In this document: positions 8,647 through 17,580 of the stretch, piece by piece | How the letters are laid out: every line of letters starts with the position of its first letter | How positions within the stretch are numbered: the first letter of the stretch is position 1 | NCBI GenBank assembly: GCA_947176615.1 | Contig: CAMWRO010000026.1 | Location: 1 to 17,674, forward strand | DNA: 17,674 bases | Source of the DNA: an uncultured Porphyromonadaceae bacterium | GTDB lineage: Bacteria > Bacteroidota > Bacteroidia > Bacteroidales > Muribaculaceae | Reading direction: 5' to 3' | Notes under the pieces: model-generated | The model's input: the letters and a program-made list of their open reading frames with translations, nothing else | Databases searched by the model: none | What the model was told of the DNA's origin: nothing | Program-made: the position numbers and the translations under genes

Positions 8647-11595
8647 ATGAAAAAAATTTTTAACATTTTGTTCATGCTGGGTATGACCTTGGCGGCATAT
8701 TCCCAGCAACAGATCAGAGGACGGGTTGTGGAATCGCCTACAGGCGACCCTATAATCGGAGCCTCGGTCGTTGTGAAATCATCCCCCACGACAGGGACTT
8801 CTACTGACATCGACGGTTATTTTACCCTGACAGTCCCCGATTTAAACGAAACCCTCGTCTTCAGCTACATCGGCTATGTCACACAAGAACATAAAGCCGA
8901 ACCGTCAATGGAAGTCAAACTCACTGTTGACGTTCAGGTTCTTGACGAAATCGTCGTCATCGGCTACGGCACGCAACGCAAAGGTGACGTGACAAGCTCG
9001 GTGGCAAGCGTGAAATCAGAGAATTTTGTAAAAGGCGCGGTAAAAGATGTCGGGCAGCTCATTCAGGGCAAAGTCGCCGGCCTTGCCATCACCAATCCCT
9101 CGGGCGACCCGACAGGAAACACACAAATCCGCATGCGCGGAACCAACACTATCGGCGGAGCCAACACGGCACCCCTCATCCTCATCGACGGTATTCCGGG
9201 CGATTTCAACACCGTTGCTCCCGAGGATGTCGAGAGTATCGACGTGCTGAAAGACGGCTCGGCAGCCGCCATATACGGCACGCGCGGCACCAACGGCGTT
9301 ATCCTTATCACAACAAAACAGGCGAGCACAGTCGAGACGTTGAAACTGGATTACAGCGGCTACATCAGCACCTCCCATATATCCAAGAAAAACGACATGC
9401 TCACGGCCGCCGAATTTGCCAAGCACTACCCCGACTATGATTACGGATATGACACCGACTGGGTTGACGAAATCACCCGCACCCCGGTCAGCCATGTACA
9501 CAACCTCTCGCTTCAGGGAGGCACTCGCCGGTCGAGCTACATCGCCAATGTCAACTATGCCTCGCGCCAAGGCATCATGTTACGTTCCAACTTTGAGACC
9601 TTCCGCGGTCGCATCGAGATTACCCAGCGTATGTTTGACAACAAGGTCAAAATCCGTTTCGGACTTCTCGGACGCAGCGACTGGCGCGAGTCAACCGTCA
9701 ACGGCGGCAGTTTCCGCGGATGGGCCTACAGCTCGGCCACACGCCGCAACCCGACCGAGCCTGTGCGCAACGAGGACGGAAGCTGGTATGAGAACACCAG
9801 CAAGTTTGAATATGAGAACCCTGTCGCCCTTCTGACCGAGTGTGACGGCAACGTAAAAAACACGCAACTGCGCTACAACGCGGCAATCACTTACAACCCC
9901 GTCAAAGACCTGACAATTCAGGGCAGCTATTCCTACAACCGCACAAACATGAACCGCGGCTACAGCGAAACGCTCGAACATATCTCGGCCAAGCGCGACG
10001 GACTCAACGGATGGTCCTCGGTCGGTTCTTCAATCAGCATCGAGAAACTGCTTGAGATAACCGCTCAGTATGACCTCAACATAAAGCGTAACAAATTCAC
10101 TATTCTTGCCGGATACAGCTACAACGAAAACGACTATGAACAAATCTGGGTCGACAACTACGGTTTTCAGGACAACTATTTCGGCGGATGGCACAACATC
10201 GGCATAGGCTCGGCGCTTAAAGACGGCAAAGCCAATGTCGGGACATCCAAAGTGACTACCAACCTCATCGGTTTCTTCGGGCGTGCCACCTATTCCTATG
10301 ACAACCGCTACCTGCTCATGGCCTCGCTGCGTTACGAAGGGGCAAGCCAGTTGTGGGGCACTGACAACGCTTGGGGTCTGTTCCCGTCAATTTCGGCCGG
10401 ATGGCGCATCACTCAGGAACAGTTTATGAAAAATCAGAACATCTTCGACGATCTGAAACTCCGTGTGGGCTACGGTGTGACCGGCTCGCAACCCGCCGCC
10501 GCGTTCAAGGGTGTCGCTATGCTGAAATACGGGTCCTATGCCTATCTCAACGGTTCTTGGATTCAGACTGTTGTCCCCGCGTCAAACCCCAACCCCGACC
10601 TGAAATGGGAAGAAAAGAAAGAGTTCAACGTGGGTCTCGACTTCTCGTCGTGGAACAACCGCCTCTATGGCTCTATTGATTTCTACAACCGCCGCGTCGA
10701 CGGCCTCATCTATGACTACTCGGTACCCACTCCTCCCAACCTCTACAATATCACCACCGCCAACGGCGGCACGATGGAAAACCGCGGTCTCGAAGTGCTC
10801 GTCAACGTGATTCCCGTTCAGATAAAAGATTTTGAATGGACCACATCGGCAAGTTTCTCGGTCAACTCCAACAAGCTCAAAAGCCTTGACGGCAGTGTGT
10901 TCAAGACTGAATATGACTTCTTTGACACCGGCTCGGTGGAATACTCGGGTCAGGTCGCACCGTCCCACCGTGTACAGGTGGGTGAAAGCATCGGCAACTT
11001 CTATGGATTCAAGGTCGTTGATGTCGATGACGAGGGCCGATGGATTTATGAAGACCGCAACGGTGAACTTGTCAACTACAAGGACTTCACCCATGCTCCC
11101 GAGGACAAACATGTCATCGGAAACGGCCTTCCCAAATGGTATGCCGGGTGGAACAACACGCTGCGTTACCGCCGGTGGGACCTCAACGTGACGATGCGTG
11201 GCGCATTCGGGTTCCAAGTCATCAACGGTGCCCGCATGAACTACGAGAACACCAAGAACAGCCGCGTGGAAAACCGTCTCAGCAGCGCTTTTGACCCTGT
11301 TTTCGGCAAAACCACTCTCAGCAAGGAGGTCGAGCCTGAGTTCAACAGCTACTATGTGGAAGACGGCGACTACTGGAAAATCGACAATATCACGCTCGGT
11401 TACACATTCGGCAACCTCGGCCGCTACATCCAGTCGCTGCGACTCTACGGGTCGGTTCTCAACGCCTTTACATTCACCAAGTACAAAGGCATCGACCCGG
11501 AAGTATCGACCGATGGCCTCACTCCCGGTTATGACACCCGCGACCGCTATCCTCAGGTGCGCTCGTTCACATTCGGCATCAACGTAAGTTTCTAA
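8647..11595 (+). CDS. SusC/RagA-family TonB-dependent outer-membrane transporter
   Basis: The product imports a ligand, usually a glycan fragment or peptide, across the outer membrane using TonB energy, working with a SusD lid. I place the start at the ATG at 8647 (982 residues) rather than an in-frame TTG at 8641, because MKKIFNILFMLGMTLAAYSQ is a complete signal peptide. Residues 22-97 form a carboxypeptidase-regulatory-like domain (IRGRVVESPTGDPIIGASVVV... DGYFTL). The SusC hallmark LDEIVVIGYGTQRKGDVTSS starts at 99. The plug follows to about 225 (IQGKVAGLAITNPSG, IRMRGTNTIGG, LILIDGIPG, VLKDGSAAAIYGTRGTNGVILITTK). The rest is the barrel, ending FTFGINVSF. There is no STN domain, so it is unlikely to signal to a FecR/anti-sigma partner. 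susD begins 24 nt downstream. Confidence 0.95.
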   Translation: MKKIFNILFMLGMTLAAYSQQQIRGRVVESPTGDPIIGASVVVKSSPTTGTSTDIDGYFTLTVPDLNETLVFSYIGYVTQEHKAEPSMEVKLTVDVQVLDEIVVIGYGTQRKGDVTSSVASVKSENFVKGAVKDVGQLIQGKVAGLAITNPSGDPTGNTQIRMRGTNTIGGANTAPLILIDGIPGDFNTVAPEDVESIDVLKDGSAAAIYGTRGTNGVILITTKQASTVETLKLDYSGYISTSHISKKNDMLTAAEFAKHYPDYDYGYDTDWVDEITRTPVSHVHNLSLQGGTRRSSYIANVNYASRQGIMLRSNFETFRGRIEITQRMFDNKVKIRFGLLGRSDWRESTVNGGSFRGWAYSSATRRNPTEPVRNEDGSWYENTSKFEYENPVALLTECDGNVKNTQLRYNAAITYNPVKDLTIQGSYSYNRTNMNRGYSETLEHISAKRDGLNGWSSVGSSISIEKLLEITAQYDLNIKRNKFTILAGYSYNENDYEQIWVDNYGFQDNYFGGWHNIGIGSALKDGKANVGTSKVTTNLIGFFGRATYSYDNRYLLMASLRYEGASQLWGTDNAWGLFPSISAGWRITQEQFMKNQNIFDDLKLRVGYGVTGSQPAAAFKGVAMLKYGSYAYLNGSWIQTVVPASNPNPDLKWEEKKEFNVGLDFSSWNNRLYGSIDFYNRRVDGLIYDYSVPTPPNLYNITTANGGTMENRGLEVLVNVIPVQIKDFEWTTSASFSVNSNKLKSLDGSVFKTEYDFFDTGSVEYSGQVAPSHRVQVGESIGNFYGFKVVDVDDEGRWIYEDRNGELVNYKDFTHAPEDKHVIGNGLPKWYAGWNNTLRYRRWDLNVTMRGAFGFQVINGARMNYENTKNSRVENRLSSAFDPVFGKTTLSKEVEPEFNSYYVEDGDYWKIDNITLGYTFGNLGRYIQSLRLYGSVLNAFTFTKYKGIDPEVSTDGLTPGYDTRDRYPQVRSFTFGINVSF

Positions 11596-11619
11596 TACCA
11601 CCTAAACAAGATCACAATC

Positions 11620-13248
11620 ATGAAATATCGCAATATAATCAACATAATAGGCATCGCGGGAATGCTTGCCGCCACGGTATCATCGTGTACCGACCTCAAG
11701 GACGAGAGCTACGGACAGGTAGTCTCGACCCAATACCAACCCAAAACCGAAGCTGACATCAGCTATGTCGTAAACGCCGCCTATATACCTTGGAGACAGA
11801 CCATGCTGCTGTGGCAGGGTGTCGTGAGGTCACAGGAACTCTGTGCCGACCAAGACGTGATTCCGGCCCGTCTCGGAATCGGGTGGGTCGACGGATATAT
11901 CTATAAACGCTGGCATCAACACACTTGGACAACCGAGGACGAAGGTGTGCTTAACGGATGGGAGCGCACATTTGAAGGCATAACCGCCTGTAACCGCGTG
12001 CTGTCTCAGATCGAAGACAACGTAATCGCTGTCGAAGGAGAGGCTCGCGAGCGATTGATTTCGGAGCTGAAAGTACTCCGCGCATCCTACTACTATGTTC
12101 TCGTCGATCTCTATGGCAACGTGCCTGTCATAACTGACTTCAAGAATGTCGACCTCCCCGAGCAGTCGACCCGCAAAGAGGTGTTTGACTTCATCATCAG
12201 GGAGGTGACCGACAACATTGACAATCTCTCAGACGACGCACGCGGATACTACTATGGCCGGTTCAACAAATGGGCCGCGCACACCCTGCTGGCCAAAATG
12301 TATCTCAACGCCGAGGTCTGGGCCGGGAAAGCGATGTGGAACGAATGTGTCACCCACTGCAACGCTGTCATCACCCATGCCGAAAACACCGGCGACTACG
12401 GTCTTGAGGACGATGTAAACGCCCCGTTTGTCACGGCCAATGAAAACTCCAAGGAAATTATCTTTGCCCTTCCGTTTGACGAGATATATGTGACCGACTG
12501 GAACGCTTTTGACTTCCATCTCTACACCCTCGCACCCGAGAGTCAGGCCACCTACGGTTTCACGGCCCGTCCGTGGGGCGGTGTCTGCGCGATACCTCAG
12601 TTTATCAAGTCGTTTGACCCCGATGACCGCCGCCTTGCCGAATGGTATATCTCAGGACAGCAGTATGACGCGGCTGGAAATATCATCATGCGCAGCGACG
12701 GCAACGGTCCGCTCGTTTATGAAGTCGATGTTCCCTCGATTGACGCATCTGACGTGGACGACGGCCTGCGCTGGGGAAAATTTGAGTATGCCGCCGGTAT
12801 CACCAACCGTCTCAGCAACGACTTCCCTCTTTTCCGCTATGCCGACATCCTGATGATGAAAGCCGAGGCTCTGTTGCGCGACGGCAAACCGGGTGCCGGG
12901 GCACTGGTGACACAGGTGCGTGAACGCGCATTCCGTGACCATCCCGAAAAAGCGGTTGTCACCGACGAGCAACTCAAAGAGGGAAGCTGCTATGATTACG
13001 GGCGCCGTGACGAATATGAAAACTCTGCCCAAGGAGGCGCCGACATTACCTACGGCCGTTTCCTCGACGAGCTCGGATGGGAGTTCTGTCAGGAAGGCCG
13101 TCGCCGACAGGACATGATACGCTTCAACGCCTTCACTACCCGGTCATGGTTCTCCCACGACAAGAGCGACCCGACCAAAAACCTTTACCCCATTCCCAAC
13201 AAAGTACTGTTGACCAACAACAAACTGCATCAGAATCCCGGTTATTAA
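11620..13248 (+). CDS. SusD/RagB-family surface lipoprotein
   Basis: This is the substrate-capturing lid of the SusC transporter. The 542-residue product carries a lipoprotein signal with the acylated Cys at residue 23 (VSSC). The next residues, TDLKDES, resemble the acidic lipoprotein export signal that sends Bacteroidetes lipoproteins to the cell surface. The SusD TPR-like helical core is evident, with the conserved ASYYYVLVDLYGNVPVIT segment at about 153-170. The typical end of the family is also present: FPLFRYADILMMKAEALLR, then LDELGWEFCQEGRRRQDMIRF and LYPIPNKVLLTNNKLHQNPGY. It is 24 nt after susC and surely in the same operon. No glycosidase, lyase or surface glycan-binding protein follows, so the substrate is unknown. 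Confidence 0.95.
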   Translation: MKYRNIINIIGIAGMLAATVSSCTDLKDESYGQVVSTQYQPKTEADISYVVNAAYIPWRQTMLLWQGVVRSQELCADQDVIPARLGIGWVDGYIYKRWHQHTWTTEDEGVLNGWERTFEGITACNRVLSQIEDNVIAVEGEARERLISELKVLRASYYYVLVDLYGNVPVITDFKNVDLPEQSTRKEVFDFIIREVTDNIDNLSDDARGYYYGRFNKWAAHTLLAKMYLNAEVWAGKAMWNECVTHCNAVITHAENTGDYGLEDDVNAPFVTANENSKEIIFALPFDEIYVTDWNAFDFHLYTLAPESQATYGFTARPWGGVCAIPQFIKSFDPDDRRLAEWYISGQQYDAAGNIIMRSDGNGPLVYEVDVPSIDASDVDDGLRWGKFEYAAGITNRLSNDFPLFRYADILMMKAEALLRDGKPGAGALVTQVRERAFRDHPEKAVVTDEQLKEGSCYDYGRRDEYENSAQGGADITYGRFLDELGWEFCQEGRRRQDMIRFNAFTTRSWFSHDKSDPTKNLYPIPNKVLLTNNKLHQNPGY

Positions 13249-13271
13249 ACAACCTCTTAATTTAGGTTAGC

Positions 13272-13310
13272 AAAAAAAGAGGGCCGCAGGCAATCACGCC
13301 TGCGGCCCTC
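13272..13310 (-). terminator. Terminator between convergent susD and the DUF4465 gene
   Basis: A perfect 13-bp GC-rich stem (13279-13291 with 13298-13310) surrounds a 6-nt loop. On the minus strand it is followed by seven T residues (plus-strand A-run 13272-13278), making a textbook terminator for the DUF4465 gene. On the plus strand the trailing sequence is only weakly T-rich, but the same stem probably also ends susCD transcription. Confidence 0.8.
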
Positions 13311-13347
13311 CTGATTTAGCAGAAAAATAAAAAGATTGTAATGTAGA

Positions 13348-14334
13348 TTAGCGGTTGATGACTTTGACAACCTTGGTGGTTGTGCCGCTCACGACGCGCA
13401 CGATATTGACGCCTGTGCCGGGGAGTCGGACGGCGGCAACACCGTTGGCCGAAACGGCGGCGGCACGGATGCCGGTCACGCTGACAGCCTCGACTTCAAA
13501 GTCGGCGACAGCCGATGTCACAGTGGCGATTCCGTCGGCGACAGCGACGCGGACATCAAGATCGGCGGCAACGTTCTCGATTCCCGACTGGGTGTTGACA
13601 GCCCCGAGGTCGTCAAACGAGAAATAGGCGGGAGTCGTCATGCCGTAGCTGTTTTTCTTGGTCGATTCAATCGAAGGAACAAGTTTCACCACTTCGCCGA
13701 GCGACGAGAGGTCAAAATAACGCCATTCCTTGACATAATAGTGGTCATCGGGATTTTCCGAGCGATAATCGGCAAGGTAGAAGTCGACCGACTTTGTGCC
13801 GTCGTTGGCATCAGTGCCTGTGATTGTGAGTTTCAGATAGTCTCCGGCAGCAAACGGGCCCGACATTCCATCTCCGTTGAGAATAGCGTCGACAACCCAT
13901 GCAGTGTTTGTCACCCACATACCGTTGACCTGAACACCCTCTGGAAAATCGGGAATTGTGATTTCCGACGGTCCCCAATAGGCGTCACAGTAACCGATAG
14001 CGAATGTCGAGGAATTGTAGCCGCTGCCCACGCAGTTCATCATCTGCTGGTCAAGGGCATATCCGCCGGTGTATTCGGTTGAAGTCAGATTGGAATAGCC
14101 GTAGAACGCCCACGAGCCGTAATCGGCCATATAAAAATTGGCAAATTCAAAACTGCCGCTTGTGAAGGAACCCCAGTCGTAGTCCTCATCCTCGGTGTCG
14201 CCCACCCAGTAGCTTTCGGGGGCGAGGTCAAGATTTTCAAAATCGGCTACTTGGAGATCCGATTGAGCCGAAGCCACACCTGCACCGGCGATAAACAAAG
14301 CCACAAGGCTTGACGTGGTAAAAATTTTTCTCAT
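13348..14334 (-). CDS. Secreted DUF4465 protein, probable vitamin B12-binding (BtuH-like), with C-terminal sorting-like domain
   Basis: The start is placed at the ATG ending at 14334, because MRKIFTTSSLVALFIAGAGVASAQ is a complete signal peptide; an upstream in-frame extension to 14397 lacks one. The 328-residue product has a DUF4465-like domain at about 30-245 (FENLDLAPESYWVG, GSFEFANFY, WAFYGYSN, GMWVTNTAW, GDYLKLTITG, YRYFDLSSLG-type segments, AYFSFDDLGA). Residues 251-328 resemble a type A C-terminal sorting domain (EAVSVTGIRAAAV..., LPGTGVNIVRVVSG, TKVVKVINR). DUF4465 includes BtuH-type cobalamin-binding proteins of gut Bacteroidetes, known as surface lipoproteins. This one has no lipobox. 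The cobalamin riboswitch upstream strongly supports a role in B12 capture. Binding itself is inference. A terminator follows directly, so the gene is monocistronic. Confidence 0.85.
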   Translation of the reverse strand: MRKIFTTSSLVALFIAGAGVASAQSDLQVADFENLDLAPESYWVGDTEDEDYDWGSFTSGSFEFANFYMADYGSWAFYGYSNLTSTEYTGGYALDQQMMNCVGSGYNSSTFAIGYCDAYWGPSEITIPDFPEGVQVNGMWVTNTAWVVDAILNGDGMSGPFAAGDYLKLTITGTDANDGTKSVDFYLADYRSENPDDHYYVKEWRYFDLSSLGEVVKLVPSIESTKKNSYGMTTPAYFSFDDLGAVNTQSGIENVAADLDVRVAVADGIATVTSAVADFEVEAVSVTGIRAAAVSANGVAAVRLPGTGVNIVRVVSGTTTKVVKVINR

Positions 14335-14600
14335 AAATGCTTGGTTTATTTCTTTATGGTTAAACAATCTGTTTACGACAATCCGTTTGTAATGCAATCC
14401 TCAAGCAATTGACCGGTCGTGCCACGACACAATGAGGAATCACATCACACGTCCCGAAGGACGGCAACGTAACGTCAAACCGTAGAAACAAACAAATGAG
14501 AGGGGGATGGCATCAAGCATTCACGCATGCAACCGCCACGACCGGCGGCCACACACCATGACGAAATGACACTTAACTCCCGAAATGGGTCCATTTCTAA
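14335..14600 (-). promoter_or_regulatory. Long leader between riboswitch aptamer and start codon
   Basis: About 266 nt separate the aptamer from the ATG. The first element is a 6-bp hairpin (plus-strand 14582-14587 with 14592-14597) directly behind the B12 box, a candidate expression platform. Further on are a stem of 5-6 bp (14533-14548) and a UUCG tetraloop hairpin (CGTCC/GGACG, 14450-14463). None is followed by a good T-tract, so control may act on translation or RNA stability. No convincing small ORF was found. Confidence 0.5.
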
Positions 14601-14773
14601 GGCTAACGGCAGGTCTTCTGACTCGTCCCCTCGGTATGACCCCGGCCTTCCCATCATGACACATGACAGTGGCTGTCCACATGGAGGTCATCCTTGATGC
14701 GCCCAAGCGCACCGAGACTTACAGCAGCGGGTACTGTCGCCGAATTTCACAGCGTTCCCTTTTCCGTTGCGGC
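14601..14773 (-). promoter_or_regulatory. Cobalamin (adenosylcobalamin-type) riboswitch
   Basis: Read on the minus strand, the aptamer core is clear: AAAAGGGAACGCTGTGAAA (about 14745-14763), then CGACAGTACCCGCTGCTGTAA, then GCCACTG (about 14667-14673), and finally the B12 box AGTCAGAAGACCTGCC (14608-14623). AACGG just before the core can pair with CCGTT just after the B12 box, closing P1. In Bacteroidetes such elements repress B12 uptake genes when cobalamin is abundant. The target here is the DUF4465 gene about 270 nt downstream. Confidence 0.93.
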
Positions 14774-14775
14774 TA

Positions 14776-14807
14776 CAAAATTACAAAATATCCGTTACTT
14801 TTTCAAA
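14776..14807 (-). promoter_or_regulatory. Promoter of the riboswitch-DUF4465 transcript
   Basis: On the minus strand TTTG (14807-14804), 20 nt, then TAATTTTG (14783-14776), followed by T, is a consensus Bacteroidetes promoter. The predicted start near 14770 coincides with the 5' strand of the riboswitch P1 helix. It lies in the 3' flank of rarA, 8 nt beyond that gene's stop, so the DUF4465 gene has its own promoter although rarA points the same way. Confidence 0.75.
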
Positions 14808-14815
14808 AAAAGCTG

Positions 14816-16090
14816 TCATTCTTTTCGCCACCGGGAATTTTGCAAGGCGGCGGCACGCATTTCGTTAGGATTGTCACACGGATTCCAGAATGTCCTGTGG
14901 CCGAGCTCGTCAGGCATAAACTGCTGGACAACGAAGTTGCCGGGATAGTTGTGGGCATACTTGTAGTCACGTCCGTAGCCCATATCCTTCATCAGCTTGG
15001 TAGGGGCATTGCGCAGATGCAACGGAACCGGGAGGTCACCCGTCTGCTCGACCGTCTCAAGCGCCGTGTTGATTGCCATGTAGGCCGAATTGCTTTTGGG
15101 CGACGTGGCGAGATAGACCGTGCACTCGGCAAGAGGTATGCGCCCCTCGGGAAAACCTATTTTCTGAACAGCGTCAAATGTCGCGTTGGCAAGCAGCAGC
15201 GCGTTGGGATTGGCGAGACCTATATCCTCGGCCGCGAGGATGAGCAGGCGGCGCGCGATAAACACCGGGTCCTCACCTCCAGCAATCATGCGGGCCAGCC
15301 AGTAGACGGCGGCATCGGGGTCGCTGCCGCGCACACTTTTTATAAATGCCGAGATGATGTCATAGTGCATCTCGCCGTTTTTGTCATAGGCGGCGGGATT
15401 TTCCTGAAGGCGGTCGGTCACAAGCTTGTCGTTGATGACGATTTCGCCTCCCGGCGGGGTTGACTGCTCGATGAGGTCAAGGATGTTAAGCAGCTTGCGG
15501 GCATCGCCCCCGGCAAAGCGGAACAGCGCCGTGGTCGACTCGACCGTCACCTTGTGGCTGCGCAGGATTTCGTCATTTTCAAGAGCGCGGTCAAGGAGCC
15601 GGGTCAGCTCGGGTTCCTCCATCGGACGCAGGGTGTAGACTTGGGCGCGCGACAACAGGGGGCGTATCACTTCAAACGACGGATTTTCCGTCGTGGCCCC
15701 GACAAGTGTCACCGTGCCGCTCTCGACCGCCCCGAGCAGGCTGTCCTGCTGCGACTTGCTGAAACGGTGGATTTCGTCAATAAACAATATCGGCCGCCCG
15801 GTCGAAAACATGCTTGCGGCGTCCTTTTTACAGCGGTCGATTACCTCCCTCACCTCCTTTACTCCCGAGCTGACTGCCGAGAGAGTGTAGAACGGCACCC
15901 GGGCAGTGTTGGCGATGATGCGGGCAAGGGTAGTCTTGCCCACTCCGGGGGGACCCCACAATATAAAAGAGGATATGCGCGACGATTCGATCATGTTGCG
16001 CACTACCCCTCCGGGCCCGACAAGGTGGGTCTGGCCGATGTAGTCGTCAAGTGAGCGCGGTCTCAGCCGCTCGGCAAGTGGTGCATTCAT
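14816..16090 (-). CDS. rarA: Replication-associated recombination protein A (RarA/MgsA AAA+ ATPase)
   Basis: RarA is an AAA+ ATPase related to clamp loaders that acts at stalled replication forks. I place the start at the ATG ending at 16090 (424 residues, MNAPLAERLRPRSLDDYIGQ). The longer frame would begin with a TTG inside the promoter -7 box. Walker A is GPPGVGKT (46-53), Walker B is ILFIDEIH (101-108), sensor 1 is GATTENPS (131-138) and the arginine finger is in LLSRAQ (R148). The RarA-specific C-terminal region is present: HYDIISAFIKSVRGSDPDAAVYWLARMIAGGEDPVFIARRLL, the AAEDIGLANP segment, and HLRNAPTKLMKDMGYGRDYKYAHNYPGNFV. The gene is intact and of normal length. Confidence 0.95.
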   Translation of the reverse strand: MNAPLAERLRPRSLDDYIGQTHLVGPGGVVRNMIESSRISSFILWGPPGVGKTTLARIIANTARVPFYTLSAVSSGVKEVREVIDRCKKDAASMFSTGRPILFIDEIHRFSKSQQDSLLGAVESGTVTLVGATTENPSFEVIRPLLSRAQVYTLRPMEEPELTRLLDRALENDEILRSHKVTVESTTALFRFAGGDARKLLNILDLIEQSTPPGGEIVINDKLVTDRLQENPAAYDKNGEMHYDIISAFIKSVRGSDPDAAVYWLARMIAGGEDPVFIARRLLILAAEDIGLANPNALLLANATFDAVQKIGFPEGRIPLAECTVYLATSPKSNSAYMAINTALETVEQTGDLPVPLHLRNAPTKLMKDMGYGRDYKYAHNYPGNFVVQQFMPDELGHRTFWNPCDNPNEMRAAALQNSRWRKE

Positions 16091-16111
16091 CTCCAATCTG
16101 TTTTTGCAGTA

Positions 16112-16119
16112 CAAATATA
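16112..16119 (-). promoter_or_regulatory. -7 element of rarA
   Basis: On the minus strand TATATTTG followed by T matches TAnnTTTGY. The ATG lies 21 nt beyond the box, giving a very short leader. No clear -33 TTG is seen at the expected distance. The AT-rich gap 16120-16323 must also hold the promoter of the divergent 16324 gene, but I see no canonical TAnnTTTG box for it. Confidence 0.55.
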
Positions 16120-16323
16120 ACTCTTTTCGTCGTTATTGTGTTAATTGTTTTTAATAAATTTAATGTATAAGGAGCGCGTTCAGAATTTTTAATTAATTTT
16201 ACCGATTGAGCGGTTGCCACAAAAATAAAGCGTGACCACAACCTTTATACCCCCGCAAATGTTCAATTTATAATCGGATGACTTAATTCGTTATAAAAAC
16301 AACGTCTAAAAAATTATTGATTT

Positions 16324-16584
16324 ATGGGAAAAGATATCAACTCGACCGGGACCCCGGCAACAATGCGCAACATTTTCGGCATCATCATGATACTCGTATA
16401 TCTGGGTATGGCCGCCCTGTTTTTCTGTGGTTTCTTCAACGACCTGTTCTATGGCAAGTGGGCATGGGTGCGCTGGTTTGGCGGCGCGCTGTTCACTGTC
16501 TACGGCCTGTGGCGCGCCTATCGCCAGTTCAAGGGCATTGACCCCGGCTATGGCAACAGCCGCGATGATGAAAGCGACGATTAA
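16324..16584 (+). CDS. Small two-helix inner-membrane protein, function unknown
   Basis: The 86-residue product has a polar N-terminus (1-14). A first membrane helix spans about 15-38 (RNIFGIIMILVYLGMAALFFCGFF). A short loop containing NDLFYGKWAW follows, then a second helix at about 47-64 (AWVRWFGGALFTVYGLWRAY) and an acidic hydrophilic tail ending DDESDD. There is no signal peptide or enzymatic motif. It is 24 nt upstream of the PstS-like gene and probably co-transcribed with it. From memory, small proteins of this kind accompany PstS-like binding proteins and ExbBD/TonB genes in Bacteroidales. ExbBD/TonB genes are absent here, so a role in that machinery is only a suggestion. Confidence 0.7.
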   Translation: MGKDINSTGTPATMRNIFGIIMILVYLGMAALFFCGFFNDLFYGKWAWVRWFGGALFTVYGLWRAYRQFKGIDPGYGNSRDDESDD

Positions 16585-16608
16585 CCCATTCAGATTCAGA
16601 CAATCCTC

Positions 16609-17580
16609 ATGAAATTTTCACATCTATTCCCCGCCCTGCTTGCTGCGGCAGCAGTCATTACCACAGGCTGCAACGACAACGCGTCAAGCAAGAAAGCCCC
16701 CACCTTTGCCAAGGTAGCCTGCGACGAAACTTTCGAGACTATCATGGAGCAAGAGGTAAATGTATATGAATACATCTACCCCAAAGAAGACATTCTCGTC
16801 TCCTATGTACCCGAAAACGCCGCAATCGACTCGATTCTCAGCATGGGCGAATACAAAAGCGCCGTTATCACGAGACCCCTGACCGAGAAGGAGGTTTCCT
16901 ATCTCAAAAGCCACAAGAAAAACGTGCACCAGCGCAAGATTGCCGTCGATGCCCTCGCGCTGATTGTCAATCCCGCCAACCCGGTCGAGATTATGTCAAA
17001 GAAGGACATCGCCGAAATCCTTTCGGGAGAAGTCACTCGGTGGGATCAGGTGGAACCGTGCAAGCTCGGCGAAATCGACATCATTTTTGACCACCAAGGC
17101 TCGTCGACCGTAAAATACATGCGCGACTCAATTCTCAACGGCCGCCCATTCGGACCCAACGTATTCGCCCAGAAAAACAATGCCGACGTGTTCAAGGCGG
17201 TTGCCGACAACAAAAACGCCATCGGCATCATCGGTGTCAGCTGGGTGACAGGCGACATGTCGTCGCGTGAGAAATCGACCGAAGAAATCGCCGCCGCCGT
17301 GGAGAAAAACGACACCACTGCCCTCGACTTCAACAAGGAAATCAAGGTGCTCAAGATTCGCGGCAACAACGAGGTGACAGCCTACCGCCCCTATCAGGCT
17401 TATATCTTTGATGGCTCCTACCCCCTTTACCGCTCAGTCTACATGGTCACCACAGCTCCCGGCGGAACCGTCAGCCACCGCTTTTTCAGCTTTGTGACAG
17501 GTTTCCAAGGACAGAAAATCATTCAGATGACCGGAATCCTGCCCGCCACCGTCACACCACGCATGGTAGAGGTGCAATGA
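16609..17580 (+). CDS. PstS-like periplasmic substrate-binding lipoprotein
   Basis: The 323-residue product has a lipoprotein signal with the acylated Cys at residue 21 (VITTGC). It follows the PBP-like fold of PstS phosphate-binding proteins: ALALIVNPANPVEIMSKKDIAEILSGEVTRWDQV (116-148), DHQGSSTVKYMRDSI (161-175, at the place of the phosphate-loop motif), and KNAIGIIGVSWV (202-213). A C-terminal YPLYRSVYMVTT to GFQGQKIIQMTGILPAT segment completes it. The canonical SGTSF and RSDGSGT motifs are not exact, so the ligand may not be phosphate. No pstCAB-phoU genes follow before the window end; 94 nt without features remain. Together with the preceding small membrane protein, it could serve a cell-envelope or TonB-linked function rather than classical ABC uptake. 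Family assignment is good; ligand is uncertain. Confidence 0.82.
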   Translation: MKFSHLFPALLAAAAVITTGCNDNASSKKAPTFAKVACDETFETIMEQEVNVYEYIYPKEDILVSYVPENAAIDSILSMGEYKSAVITRPLTEKEVSYLKSHKKNVHQRKIAVDALALIVNPANPVEIMSKKDIAEILSGEVTRWDQVEPCKLGEIDIIFDHQGSSTVKYMRDSILNGRPFGPNVFAQKNNADVFKAVADNKNAIGIIGVSWVTGDMSSREKSTEEIAAAVEKNDTTALDFNKEIKVLKIRGNNEVTAYRPYQAYIFDGSYPLYRSVYMVTTAPGGTVSHRFFSFVTGFQGQKIIQMTGILPATVTPRMVEVQ